Made by a program: the position numbers and the translations under genes
Shown: positions 10,023-21,575 of the stretch, in pieces
How positions within the stretch are numbered: position 1 is the first letter of the stretch
Layout of the letters: each line of letters opens with the position of its first letter
The notes under the pieces: generated by a model
What the model saw: only the letters and a program-made list of their open reading frames with translations
Database searches by the model: none
What the model was told of the DNA's origin: nothing
NCBI RefSeq assembly: GCF_000701525.1
Contig: NZ_JNJC01000007.1
Span: forward strand, 1 to 45,039
Direction: 5' to 3'
Length of the DNA stretch: 45,039 nucleotides
Source of the DNA: Mesoplasma grammopterae ATCC 49580
GTDB taxonomy: Bacteria > Bacillota_I > Bacilli_A > Mycoplasmatales > Mycoplasmataceae

Positions 10023-11367
10023 ATTTCAACATTTCAAATAATGTTTTAACCAAAACACCTTGACCTTTATTTTCTTTATCAGCTGTACCAGCTATATCCA
10101 AATGCAAGAAAGGTTTATTTTCTGCAAACTCATTCAAGAAAGCTGCGGCATATGAACAATCTTCATATCTAACTCTACATGCATTAGTTAAATCTGCTAA
10201 AGGTGCAGCATCTTTTTTTACTTGTTTTAAATGCTCTTTGAAAATTGGTAATCTTCAAAATCTTTCACCAGATTTTTGTGAAGCTTCATTCAATTCATTT
10301 ATCATTTTATCAGAATGAGAAAATGCTCCAGTTGCATTATGACCTAAGGCAAATAAAACTGTTCCTGTTAAAGTTGAAGCATCAATTATTTGATCTACTT
10401 GTTTTTCTTTAACTACATAACTAATTCCATCGGCCAAAACAAGTCGACCTTCTGCATCAGTATCAAATATTAATACTTTTTTACCACTCATTGATTCAAT
10501 TACAGAATCAGGTAATGTAGCATTTTGTCCAATTTTATTATCAGTGAACATACCTACTGCAACAATATTTGCTTTTACTTTGGCTTTGGCTAAAGCCATA
10601 GTTGCAGATAATACAACCGCTGCTCCAGACATATCAAATTTCATACCTTCCATATAATTTGATGGTTTTAAGTTATATCCCCCAGAGTCAAAACAAATCC
10701 CTTTTCCAACTAAACCTGTTTTTGGTTTTGAAGAATCTCCACAGTATTCCATTACAACAATTCTTGGTTCATGAGCTGATCCAGCATTAACTCCTAAAAA
10801 TAAACCCATGTTTAATTTAGTTGCTTCTTTTCTACCCAAAATAGTAACCTTCAAGCCTTTTATATCTTTTGCATCACTTACAAGTTTGTCAGCATAGTAT
10901 TCACTTGTTCCAATATTTGGAGGTGTATCTTGTAAATCTCTAGCATAATTGATATATTCACAAACAATAGTTAATTGATTTATTAATTCTTGATATTTAC
11001 CAGTAAAAATTAAATTATATTTTGTTTCTTTTTCTACTTTTTCAATTGATAAACCTTTATGTGTTGAAAAAGATATTGTTTCATAAACTGTTTTAATAAT
11101 TTCTTCTTTACTAATTCCATCACAAACATTTTCAAAAGAATCAATATCAATATCTACATCAAAATCAAAATTTGATATTGTTGCTTCTATTCCTTTTTTA
11201 ATTTGTTCTGTAAAAGTTTCTTCGTCTTTTTTGAAAACAATATAAATTGTTTTATCTTCAGATATTAAAGTTGGTACTCCAACTTTATTTTTTATAAAAG
11301 TATTTTTTGAGTTATCTTTAACTCCAACTATTTTAATTGTATTTTTAGTTTCATTTATTTGAATCAT
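10021..11367 (-). CDS. pepA: Leucyl aminopeptidase (M17), copy 3
   Basis: The 448-residue M17 aminopeptidase has the same catalytic blocks as copy 2 (VGKGICFDSGGYNLKP, MKFDMSGAA, DTDAEGRLVLADGI, HLDIAGTAD). I chose the ATG at 11365-11367, which has AAGGAG seven bases upstream. The TTG two codons earlier is too close to that site. The ribosome site begins immediately after the stop of the large permease gene, so the two may share an mRNA. The segment from GLFLGVNAGSAHEPRIVVME to SGGYNLKPS is identical at protein level to copy 2. Three copies in such a small genome point to reliance on peptides as an amino acid source (inference). Confidence 0.94.
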
Positions 11368-11382
11368 ATTCAATCTCCTTTT

Positions 11383-14300
11383 TTATTTAATTATTTCCTT
11401 TGGATTTTGTCGTTTTGTATATATTTTGATAGAAGTTAGTATTAATAATATAAACGTTGATGACAAAATAATACCATATAGTACATATGAAAAACTTAGA
11501 ACATATATTAGTGAGATACCAGCCGTTTCATATATAATTGGTGATAAATATCCAATTGTAAAGTTATTTATTACTAAGGCAACTATAAGCGCGCCAACAG
11601 CTGCAATTAAATAACCTGTCACTAAATATTTATTTATTTCTCTTGTTTTATATCCCAATGACTTAAATAAAATAATAGTATTTTTATTTTCAAAAAGTAT
11701 TAATGATATTAAAACTAATGATATTGCTAATACTATTCCAACTAATGCTTGATCCAGTGTTCTCATAATGTTTTGGAACGGTGCAGCTTTTGCTAATATA
11801 GCTTCTTTTATTAATCTATAATTTCAAACATCTTGTGATAATGAATTTAGATATTTACCATTTTTAGAATTTCAAAATTGGCTTGATGATTCTATGTCAT
11901 CTCAATAACTTAGTAAATCAGTTCTAGTTGACTCAGAATTTGATTTTACTAATACTTTATTTGAAATTTTTGGTAGAGTTAAGTATCTTAAATTTACTGG
12001 TATGTCGTCTTTTGAAAATTGTGAATTATTCAAAATCTGATTTTCAATAGGATTATTTGATTCTGATTTTTCTATAATTTCTTCTATTAAGTTTTCATAG
12101 CTTTCTCATTCAGAATTATTAGTTTGAAAGTTTGTAGGATTATCAAAAACTTCAGCTCTATTTTTAATTGTTTCATTTAATACTTTAAAGTAATCTGTTT
12201 TTTCAAAATAAACATTGTTTGTTATAAGATCATCTTTTCTTATTCCTGATATGTATATCGGTATTCTTACTTCAGATATTTCGTCAGTCTTTAGTGATTC
12301 AACGCTCATCAACATGGTGTGGCCTGGTTTCATACCATATTTATCTGCCAAGGGTTTTGCTACATCAACTTTTAAAGCAGCGGCCTGTTTACCATTTGCC
12401 ATTGTTACAGTTGTTATAGTATCACCTAATAAGTTTGTAGAATCATACGTACCTATTTGTATATTATTTTGAATTTGCTTTTTACTTGCTGCAACAGATG
12501 TTGCATAACCTCAAGTGTTCCCATCTGATATATTTGAAAATTTAACTCTTGAGCTTCAATAGTTTTTTGTTCCTGGTATTATTACTGTTTTTCCAAAAAG
12601 TAAATTAATTGGAAATGTATCTTCTTCTTCAATATTAAGACTATCAAGATCAGTTTTTAAACTAATAACTCTATCTTGAAAAATTTTATAATACTCTCAA
12701 ATAGTATTTTCATTATTTAAATCTGATAATCATTTAATTGATTTATCTTTTAATGATGGATCTATTGAAGGGTTTCAGCGTATAGCTAATTTTAAAGGAT
12801 TAAGTATATTATCTTGAAGTTCATTTTTTGAATGAATTGATGAAGCAAAATTTCAAATAAATTGACCCGTTATCATATAATTTGATGCATCATTTTGTGT
12901 TAATCCTAATTCTGGGTAAAAAGATGTATTTATTATCATACCAACTAAGCTGTCATAATCAGATACTTTAATTAGTTTATCTAAATCTTTATAGTCTGTT
13001 ATTTGCTCTGTTGAAAAATCATAAGTTATTTTTGTTTCACCATTTTCTTTACTATAATTAGTTTTAAAATCTCAAGAATTACTTTGATATTTAATGGATA
13101 CATCAGGATAAGCAAAACTAACCATTGAATTTGCAGAGTTATTAACAGAAGTATTGAACTGGAATGTAAATAAAATTACTGAAAAGACCAATGATAATAT
13201 TATGAAACAATAAATATTTTTTGCTATATTCGAAAGCGCAAACGTTAACCCTATTCTTGTTTTGCTTGGTAAGGGTGTTATCAGTTTTTTTACGCTCATA
13301 ATAAATTTTGAAGGTTTCTTTGTTTCTTTAAATCTATTTATCTTAGATTTTTTTCCACTGATGACAATATAGTTATTTACCAAAAATATACTAAATATGC
13401 CAAGAACTACTAACAAAGTATAAATGACGAGGTTTCATGTAATCATTATTCTGGGTCAGACAAAAGAATACGATGTTGCTACAGAGAATGAAAACATTTG
13501 ACTAATTGGAACGGCTATAAATAGCGAAAGCACAAAAGACAAGAGAATTGGTATAACCGCAGATATTGTAGAAATCAATGTTAACGTTAAGTTTCCACAA
13601 CCAGAAGCTTTCAAATTGTAAAAAGTTTCTTTATTTAATTTTGAAAAATTTTCACACATAAAATAGAAAACAATAAAAACAACTGAAAGTAGACCTATTA
13701 TAACAACTAACAATATCATGGAAAGAACTTTGTAAGTAACACTGTAAGTATCTGTTTTATATGGTTCATCTCAAAGAGTACTTAAATGGTTAGCTTTTAG
13801 ATTACCATTTTGATCAAGCTCATCTGAATAATAAAAACCATCATTCATGAAATTGTTTATGTCCACATTTACATTATAAATATCTTTGTTTAAAATTGAG
13901 TAACTAAGTCTTTGGCTATCAAGTCTAAGATCTTTTTTGTCGTTTTCAATCATTTTATTTTTGTTGCCTTTCAAGTAGTAATAACCTTGAACTCCTGTTG
14001 TCATTTTACCTTGGTCATAATTCATTGTTGTTAAATAAGGTGTCATTATTGTACCTTTTATTAAAAAAGAATACATCTTCTCTTCGTAGAAAATACTTAC
14101 TGTGTCCCCTATTTTAAAATTATTTAATTCAAGATATCTAGGAGTTACATAAACAAATTGACCATTATAAATTTTTTCTCTGTCTTCTAGCGAAAATTCT
14201 GATGTAGGTTTTTCATTATAAATTTTAAAATTACTAGCTTCATTCTCAGTAAAATCAGAATATTTATTAAATTCTTCTTCATTTACAAAATTGTCTCTGT

Positions 14301-14946
14301 AATTTGGATTAAGTGATAAAGTTAAATCATTATTTAATTGATCTTTAAGATGTCATTCAATAGGATGAGATCAAAAAGAATATTTATCTTTTAAATTGTC
14401 ATAAATATAAAGCATAAATAATTCACTTGAAATTAAAGGTAAGTTATTATATAAATCTTCATTTATTTGATCAATTATACTTAAGTCGTATTTAGATATA
14501 CCAAGTTTTTTTAAACTATCTTCTTTAGCACCTGATGCTGAATATTTAAAAGTTTTAATATTGCCTTGAAAATATTGTCCAAGAATATCAATGTAACTGT
14601 TTATGATTTCTTCATGCTCTTCTCTAAGAGTTTCTTTAGTGGTTTCTTCAAGATTTCTATAAATATACTCATTCAGTTTTCCTTCTGCATCAACTATACT
14701 TCTATTTGATAAATGATTATTATTTTCAAGATAGTTTTTACTAATAAGATTATTTCTTACATATATTTGACCACCATATCTAGATAGGTGAGCTTCTTTC
14801 ATGTTCATTTCAGCAAAAGTTGTAAATGACAAGATACCAATTATAACTCCTAAAATAATTGTTAAAAAGATTATGAAAACAAAGTAAAGTATACTTTTGT
14901 TCTTATAATCTTTTCATGATTGTTTAAGAATTAATCGAAGCTTCAT
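11383..14946 (-). CDS. Large FtsX-like (ABC3) permease, 1187 aa
   Basis: Under code 4 one frame runs from the ATG at 14946 (ribosome site AAGGAGTCACA) to the TAA at 11383, crossing many TGA codons. The layout is a duplicated FtsX/MacB-type permease. TM1 lies at about residues 20-43, followed by an extracytoplasmic domain to about 400 and three TM helices at roughly 410-530. Another TM lies near 575-595, a second large outside domain reaches about 1055, and three TMs fill 1065-1180. The end, SLGYKTREINKYLVTGYL, matches the conserved cytoplasmic loop of FtsX-like permeases. Such proteins normally pair with an ABC ATPase for lipoprotein or peptide export. No such ATPase gene is adjacent, and the substrate is unknown. 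It lies 24 bases after secG. Confidence 0.88.
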
Positions 14947-14970
14947 TGTGACTCCTTCTAAGAAAAAATA

Positions 14971-15237
14971 CTAAAGATAAATATTTGTTAATATGCAAGC
15001 TGCTAATGCAACTATAAAGAATATAATACCTAATGACATCATTCATGTAGATAATGTTTTATCTAAACCACGTTCTTTTGAATTTGAAAATAATTCATCA
15101 TTTCCACCGTTTAATGCACTTAAACCACTTTGTGAGTTTTTGTTTTGAAATATACCAATTAAAATCATAATAATAGACGCTATCATTGCAATTATTTCAA
15201 TAACTAAAATTACAATTTGTGCTGTTGCTGAACTCAT
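14971..15237 (-). CDS. secG: Protein translocase subunit SecG
   Basis: The 88-residue membrane protein has two hydrophobic helices: about residues 6-28 (QIVILVIEIIAMIASIIMIL) and the C-terminal end (MMSLGIIFFIVALAACIL). Between them is a loop with the SecG hallmark G-L-SALNGGNDELF. SecG assists SecYE and SecA in moving proteins through the membrane. The start follows AAAAGGAGATAAATTC. The order secG then permease, plus the lack of a terminator between them, suggests joint transcription. Confidence 0.93.
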
Positions 15238-15300
15238 GAATTTATCTCCTTTTCAGTTTTATTATATTTAATAATACTATATTTTAAATTTGAATACTAT

Positions 15301-15326
15301 AAAACCCACTATTTAGAGTGGGTTTT
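15301..15326 (-). terminator. Hairpin containing the XRE gene's stop codon
   Basis: AAAACCCACT pairs with AGTGGGTTTT across a 6-base loop. The last codons and the TAG stop of the XRE gene lie in the 5' arm and loop. The minus-strand tail is only four T, so it may be leaky into secG. Confidence 0.6.
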
Positions 15327-15545
15327 TAACAGTTCTTCTGGTTGTACTCCAAGACCTTCAACAATTTTTTGAAAGACTTTTATTGTTATATTCCTTTTTC
15401 CTCTTTCAAAGTCTGAAACATAATTTTTTGAAATACCACATCTGAAACCAAGTTCTTCTTGGCTTAATTTTTTATTTTGCCTAATTCTTTTTAAATTTGA
15501 AGCTACTAATAAAAGCAACTCATTTTCATTTTCATATTTTTTCAT
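15309..15545 (-). CDS. XRE-family HTH transcriptional regulator (78 aa)
   Basis: This single-domain Cro/C1-type helix-turn-helix protein has residues 10-65 forming the classic fold. LLVASNLKRIRQNKKLSQEELGFRCGISKNYVSDFERGKRNITI contains the HTH and the conserved E-R-G-KRN wing. There is no sensor domain. The ATG is preceded by AAGGAAA. It lies between whiA and secG and ends in its own hairpin, so it is probably expressed independently. Its targets cannot be read from sequence. Small XRE proteins of this type often regulate themselves or neighbouring genes. Confidence 0.9.
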   Translation of the reverse strand: MKKYENENELLLLVASNLKRIRQNKKLSQEELGFRCGISKNYVSDFERGKRNITIKVFQKIVEGLGVQPEELLKTHSK

Positions 15546-15603
15546 TTTCCTTCCGCCTTTTTCCTATTTTAATTAAACATTAAAAAAGTCCGTTTGTCCA
15601 ATG

Positions 15604-16557
15604 TTAGTTATTAAATTCTAAACTAAGTTTTTCAATTATTTTAAACAAATTGCTTACACCTGATTTGGTTATTTCATATCCAAATTCATTCATTAGTTCT
15701 GTTAACTCAGCATAAGATGCGTTTGGATTTTGAATTCTCAGATCACAAAGATAAGAAGCTTTTTCAGAAAGTCTTTTTGTTGCTAAATTAGCTTGAATTT
15801 TACTTATTTGATCTATCTGTTTTAGACCAGCAGATAATGTTTTCTTTTCATTTGATATATCAATATTATTAACTCTATTTACGTTATTTGAAACATCACG
15901 CATAATTCTTTCATTTTCAAAATTCATTACTGCTTGATATGCATCAATAAACTTCAAAAAATCTGAAACCATAATCGCTTTTTTGATATAGCAAATAAAT
16001 AACTTGTCGTTTCTTTTTAGGATTTTAAAATCAAAACCATACTTATTCATTAACTTTATTATATATAAAGCCGATTCTTCATCTTTAAATTGTAGTTCAA
16101 GATGATAATTAGTAGTTTCTGGAGAATTAACTGAACCAACAGAAACAAAGACTCCTGCCATATAAGCACGTTTTAACTTAGTTAATTCATCTTTATTTTT
16201 TTCTTGCTTTAATGGTTTAAATTCAACTATCTTAGTATTATTTTCATTTCAAATATTTAATTCTCTTAAAAACTCTGATATCTTACCTATCAAAGTTATT
16301 TGATAAGTTTTATTTTGTTTAAGTGTTTGAGTTTGAGAAACAGAAATTTCAATATGACCATCAAACATTTTTTTGCAAAGACCAAAAATACTTCTTGCTA
16401 TTTTATTGCTAATTGATGTTAGTTTTAATTTTTCAGTTCCTGATCCCCAAATGAAGTCTCCATTATATTTAATAAATCCTGCTAAAAAAGCTTGTCCTAA
16501 ATTATCATCAAAGGTGTGTGAAATAACTTCTTCTTTAACCGTTAATGCAAAAGACAT
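15604..16557 (-). CDS. whiA: DNA-binding protein WhiA
   Basis: The product is 317 residues. The N-terminal part (MSFALTVKEEVISH, then LAGFIKYNGDF and later YMAGVFVSVGSVNSPETTNYHLEL) is the LAGLIDADG-like region shared by WhiA proteins. The C-terminal third carries the helix-turn-helix domain (ASYAELTELMNEFGYEITKSGVSNLFK). In Firmicutes WhiA links to cell division and chromosome segregation. The start has the strong site GGGGGAGTGAAATT, 22 bases after the lgt stop. One TGA-coded Trp bridges the two domains. Confidence 0.95.
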
Positions 16558-16579
16558 AATTTCACTCCCCCTCTTAATT

Positions 16580-17974
16580 TTAATTTAATGAAAAATATTC
16601 TTTTTCGTATAAGTATCCATTTTTTCTGAATAATATTGGTATTCAATATTGAGATGCAACCATTCCGATTAAACCTATCATTGCAGATATTAATATCAGT
16701 GATAATGATAATGGTTTGTCATACATCACAAATAAATGATCATCAGGTCTACTTAATTCTAGGAAAAATCTTACAAAATTTCATGCAAAGAAATATGCAA
16801 AACATTCTACTCCGGCTTTTGTTGAAATATATTCATTCAATTTATTTGCCTTATTTATTTCTTTAGGCTTTAAATATTTAGTTCTATTCAACTCTAAACT
16901 TTTTAAATATTCTTGTTTAGCTTCTTCATCAATATTTCTAAAATAAGCTAAGTTTCAAATATCTCTAGCTGATTGAATTTGATCACTTGATTTTTGTCAA
17001 GGCATAAATCATTGTTTAATTGAAAATGATAAGCTGTAATTATATTTACCTGTCTCAACTTTTCAAGGTTTTTTACTTATTCATTTAGTTATATTAGGAA
17101 TAATAAAAGTAATTATTACTCAAGCTGCTAATAAACTTAAAGATTCATAAAGGAATATTGGAGATAATTGAACTAAATCACCTTGATTAAATGAAACTCC
17201 ATTTGAAAAGGTTCCACCAGTTTTAGCTTGAACCATTAAATTTCTTGATATTCAATCTGGTAAAAATTTATAATGACTTCCAACTTCTTCTCACTTAACA
17301 TTAGACAAAGTTCCCCATGTTCCTGCTTTAGCTACAACTCCAACAGGGGCTCCCATAACTTCATGATTAAAGAAATTTCCTCATCTTCCAATTGCTTGAC
17401 CCAAAAGAATGTTAGGTACTATTGCATCTGCATAAACTAACATAGAAGTTTTTGATTTTCTTCCAACAAAATAGAAAAGTATTAATCCTGCAAGTAATCC
17501 TCCATAAACTCCACCATGAATTGCCATACCAGCATTTCAGAAAGCAAATAAACCTCAAAAGCCAACTCCATTAGCATTAACTCCAGGTGAATCAGCATTT
17601 AATTTACCAAAAAAACTAGCACCCATAAGTGAAATTGGTATACAAATAGCTATACCAATTGAAAGCTCTGTCACATTTAAACCTTTTTTTCAAAATTTAT
17701 ATAATGTGAATAGTATAGCAACAATCATACCAAGAGTCATAGCCATTGGGTATATTCCTATACCACCATACGTTGCTTCTACTCCTCCTCAATGCACAGG
17801 TTCAGAAAAACTGTCTCCTTGCGTTCAATTAACATTTTTTGTAGATCAAAAAACTGAAAAAAGAACTATCACAACAATAAAAAGTGATGCTCATAATCCT
17901 ATTGAAATTCACTTTAATTTGTCATGTTTAAAATCAAACGAAATTTTATTTATCTTAAAATCTTTTATATTCAT
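16580..17974 (-). CDS. lgt: Prolipoprotein diacylglyceryl transferase, copy 1
   Basis: This 464-residue integral membrane enzyme transfers diacylglycerol from phosphatidylglycerol to the lipobox Cys of prolipoproteins. The Lgt signature GRWGNFFNHE is at about residue 195 with a TGA Trp. A later conserved block, FVRFFLELSRPDDH, holds the second essential Arg region. AIHGGVYGG carries the conserved His-Gly motif. At 464 residues it is longer than the ~270-residue bacterial norm, because of an N-terminal extension and an insert of about 70 residues before the last block, as is usual in mollicutes. It reads out of trxB (28-base gap) and into whiA. Confidence 0.95.
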
Positions 17975-18002
17975 ATGATCACCTTTCTACTTTTAAATAT
18001 CT

Positions 18003-18938
18003 TTATAGTTCTTGTACGTAATTAACTGCCATTTGGCCTGCTAATGCTCCATCTCCTGCAGCAATAGCTATTTGTCTTAAAGGAACATCCCTAACATCTC
18101 CTGCTATGAATAAACCTTTAATATTAGATTTTAATTTAGCATCTCCGGTTAGGTAACCTTCACTTTTATCTAAATTAAGATTTTCTAAAAATTGAGTTAC
18201 TGGAGTTGCTCCTATATATGGAAATAAACCAGTTACAGGTACAGTTTTAATTTCTTTTGTAATAACATTTTCAATTTCAACAGATACTACTTTATCAATA
18301 CCATTAACTTTTTTAACAACAGAATTCATTACAAATTCAACATTTTCAAGTTGTTCTAATTTAGATAAAGTTACAGGATCTACTCTAAAATGATCTTTTC
18401 TTACAACAACATATAACTTACTTACAAATTTACTTAAATATATACCCTCTTCTACAGCTGAGTATCCTCCACCAACTATGGCAACGGGATTTCCTTTATG
18501 AAATGCTCCATCACAAACAGCACAATAACTAACACCTTTTCCATAAAGGTTATCTTCACCTGGTATACCAAGTTTATTTTCTAACGTACCTGTTGCAACA
18601 ACAACACTTAAAGCTTCAATTATTTGCCCATTTAAAGTAGTTACAATAAAATGATTGTCCATTTTTTCAATTTTAATAACTTCATCATATACAAATTCAG
18701 CTCCAAGATTCATTACTTGCATGTACATTTTCAATGCAAGATCTGGTCCTTTTATACTATCAAAACCTGGGTAGTTTTCAATTGTATCAGTTTTAACCAT
18801 TTTTCCACCTGGTGCTTCTTTTTCTAAAATGATTGTTTTCATTCCAGCTCTTGCTGCGTAAACCCCAGCAGTCAAACCTGCAGGTCCACCACCAATGATT
18901 AAAATATCTTTTAAATTTTCATTAATATGTTTTTTCAT
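18003..18938 (-). CDS. trxB: Thioredoxin reductase
   Basis: The 311-residue flavoenzyme passes electrons from NADPH to thioredoxin. The FAD site is [19 protein letters not shown] near the N-terminus. The redox-active pair is CAVC in [15 protein letters not shown] at about residues 137-140. The NADPH site is [14 protein letters not shown], and the C-terminal FAD block is [22 protein letters not shown]. The start ATG follows AGGGTGATTAT and lies 17 bases inside the 3' end of lgt2. The overlap suggests translational coupling. Confidence 0.97.
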   Translation of the reverse strand: MKKHINENLKDILIIGGGPAGLTAGVYAARAGMKTIILEKEAPGGKMVKTDTIENYPGFDSIKGPDLALKMYMQVMNLGAEFVYDEVIKIEKMDNHFIVTTLNGQIIEALSVVVATGTLENKLGIPGEDNLYGKGVSYCAVCDGAFHKGNPVAIVGGGYSAVEEGIYLSKFVSKLYVVVRKDHFRVDPVTLSKLEQLENVEFVMNSVVKKVNGIDKVVSVEIENVITKEIKTVPVTGLFPYIGATPVTQFLENLNLDKSEGYLTGDAKLKSNIKGLFIAGDVRDVPLRQIAIAAGDGALAGQMAVNYVQEL

Positions 18939-20532
18939 ATAATCACCCTATTTCTCTTCATTTATATGGAATTACAAATTGCGCCATAACAATAATAAAT
19001 ATTCCTGTTAATATTATTAAACTTAAGACTAAAAAATTGGCAACCACATGATTTGGAATCATATATTCTGTAGCTTGTCTTTGAGTTTCTAATATTGTTC
19101 TTAGTATACCATAACCCAATATGTAACTACCAGAAGCTATTCCACTTCTTGCAACAATAAAATTATTAGGGTTATTAGCTTTTTCTAATTCTTTTCCATA
19201 TGGATTAAATCCTAAATATCTTTCACCAAATGTAAAATTTTTAGTTATCTCTTCTTTTTTTTCTGCTAGTTTTTGTTTTTCTATAATTATGTTTTTTTTA
19301 TAATCTTCTTTTAACTGATTTTGCAAACTTTGTTTTGTAAATTTATACTTTTTATTAAGCTCTAATTTCATTTTTTCTAATTTAACTTTTAATTGTTTTT
19401 TATCATTTTGATATTTAAGAGTAGTTTTATATAAATCACTTTTTCATTCTTCAATTTCAGCATACAATTTCTTGTTAGCTTCATAATCTGGTTCAACTCA
19501 ATAATATGCTTTATTTCAAACACTTCTTAAACTCATTGTTAATTCCAATCTTTCACCATTCTCAGTTTGTACTTTAACTTTTCTATATTTAACAGGAGCT
19601 AATGTATATCAGTCTTTTAGCTTATCTTCTGATATAGTTTTAAATTTTGGATTTCATAAACATGGAAAAGCTTCAGGACAAAGTTTTCATGGATTATTTC
19701 CCTTGTTTGAGAATCTATTGATGTTTCTAACACCAAATGTTATTAACATTCATAAAACTATGTTACCTAAACCTTCAATTAAAAATAATGGAGATCTATA
19801 TTGAAATAAATCTTTACTTGTTAAAAGTTTTGTTAAAGAATCTCCTGTTTCAGAATTCTTTCATGCATCGGTGATAGACGTATTTAAAACTCCATTCAAA
19901 TAAATACTTTGAAATCATAAGGGATCATCATAAATGTGTTTTCCTGGTTGAAGCGGATTCTCGTAATACATAAGGTTTGGAAAATAAAATAACCTATATT
20001 TAATAAAATTAGGCATTCATGAAATACTTTCATAACTTACTGGATTTCCCAAAATTTCTTGATTATATAGATTGCCTCATCTACCAAGTGCATGACCTAA
20101 TAAAATATTTACTAAAATTAAATCTAGATAAACCCACATTGAAATCTGAGTTACTTTACTTCTTTTATAAAATCATCCAAAACCTGCTGCTGAACCTAAT
20201 AAAAGAGCTCCAAAAAATGACATACCTGGTTGTCAAAAGAAAAATATTTTATAAAAGTTTGATCAGCTTTGGTAATTAGGTAAAAATACTTTCCCAAAAA
20301 AAGTTCCACCTATAATTCCTATAGGCACTATTATTACAATACCTATTTCCAATTCTCTAAGAGGAATTTTTCTTTTATTCATTTGAATAGCTGTTATTAA
20401 GATTACTAAACATATACCTAAAAACATAAAGACAGGATAAGCAGGTACTAAACCAAAAAGAAGACGCATGTCTCCTGGTGTAGTATTTTGACTTAATAAT
20501 CATTTATAATAATCATCGTATGTGTGTCACAT
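18922..20532 (-). CDS. lgt: Lgt paralogue with coiled-coil insert (536 aa)
   Basis: This second Lgt-family membrane protein is transcribed just before trxB. It retains GRWGNLYNQE (about residue 150) and a C-terminal block [12 protein letters not shown] matching the R..E..R region of lgt copy 1, so it may be active. It is longer (536 aa) because of an insert between these blocks. About residues 355-440 are a highly charged heptad-like stretch ([18 protein letters not shown] and onward), probably coiled coil in the cytoplasm. AGAGGAAAA directly before the ATG overlaps the hprK stop. The frame ends at 18922, 17 bases past the trxB start. Whether it modifies a subset of lipoproteins or binds a partner is unknown. 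Confidence 0.88.
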
Positions 20533-20539
20533 TTTTCCT

Positions 20540-21472
20540 CTATTCTGCTAATTCACTATTTCTTTTAGCTAATAATTCAATAATATCTTGAGCATCAGAA
20601 CTTTCGTTAACTTTTAATTGCCCAACTGCGGCTTCTATAATATTTGCTAAGTTTCGCCCTGCACTAACAGGAACTCTTAAGTAAGGTACTTTTAATCCTA
20701 AGAAATCTTTTTGAGTTCATTCATTACCTAATCTATCAGTATTGTCAATTCCACCTTCTTGAAATTTAAATAATTCAATACCCATATGTATTTTTGTCTC
20801 AGGCATTATTAATTGTTGTCCTTGAACTTTTGAAATATCTATTATTCCAATTCCTCTAACCTCAATTAAATTTTGTAAAAGAGCATGTGATTTACCAAAT
20901 AATTCACTATTTCTATTTGAAATAACTATTCTATCATCACCAACAAACAAATGATTTTTTTTCATTAATTCCAGAGAAACTTCTGATTTACCAATCCCTG
21001 ATTGTCCAAAGATAAGAACTCCTTTTCCATAAATATTCATTAATGTAGAATGCACTTCTATTGTTGGAGCAAAATATAAATCATAAATATCTAATATTTT
21101 TTGAGTTAATTCACTTGTTGATGGGTAATTAATTTTTAATAACGGGAAGTTTAATTCTTTTGCTATTTTGCTTAATCTTTCGTCTGTGAATTTTTGAGTA
21201 ACTATTATCACTGGAGAACCCATTTTAATTAGGTTTTTATATTTTTCATATGCTTCTTCATCTGAAAATTGAGACATGTAGTTATTTTCTTTTGAAGACA
21301 TTAAAATTGCACGCTTATGTTTTTTATCTTCTTTTTCATTAAAATAACCAGTCAACTCTAATCCAGCACGGTTAAGTCCATAAACTGTTATTTCACTATC
21401 AATATGTTCAGCTCCTGAAATGATTTTAAAATCAAACTTATTTACTAATTCTTTTATTGTTAATTTACTCAT
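20540..21472 (-). CDS. hprK: HPr kinase/phosphorylase
   Basis: The 310-residue enzyme phosphorylates and dephosphorylates HPr at Ser46, coupling sugar supply to PTS control. The Walker A loop GVLIFGQSGIGKSE is at about residues 147-160. VGDDRI follows, then the second family block EVRGIGIIDI with its conserved Glu-Arg pair and the C-terminal LKVPYLRVPVSAGRN. One TGA-coded Trp lies in the family's conserved region after DRLGNE. It heads the hprK-lgt2-trxB-lgt-whiA run, the same neighbourhood as in many Firmicutes, and is preceded by AAGGAG. Confidence 0.97.
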
Positions 21473-21495
21473 CTTTAAAACTCCTTGTTTTTATT

Positions 21496-21524
21496 ATTAT
21501 AATTTTACTATAATTGTTTATTAA
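21496..21524 (-). promoter_or_regulatory. Promoter candidate for hprK operon
   Basis: On the minus strand TTAATA (21519-21524) and a perfect TATAAT (21496-21501) are 17 bases apart. The -10 lies 23 bases before the hprK ATG, just past the terminator of the upstream gene. Confidence 0.5.
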
Positions 21525-21546
21525 AAAAATAATAGTAAGCAAATAT

Positions 21547-21575
21547 AAAAAAGCAAACTACTTATTTGCTTTTTT
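21547..21575 (-). terminator. Terminator containing the stop codon of the FolT-like gene
   Basis: An 11-bp stem AAAAAAGCAAA/TTTGCTTTTTT has a 7-base loop and a T-run on the minus strand. The TAG stop of the preceding gene is in the loop, and its last codons form the 5' arm. Confidence 0.8.

Noticed and set aside
11371..11373. TTG start for pepA copy 3
   Set aside because: The ribosome site AAGGAG would be only one to two bases from TTG, whereas the ATG at 11365-11367 has normal spacing.
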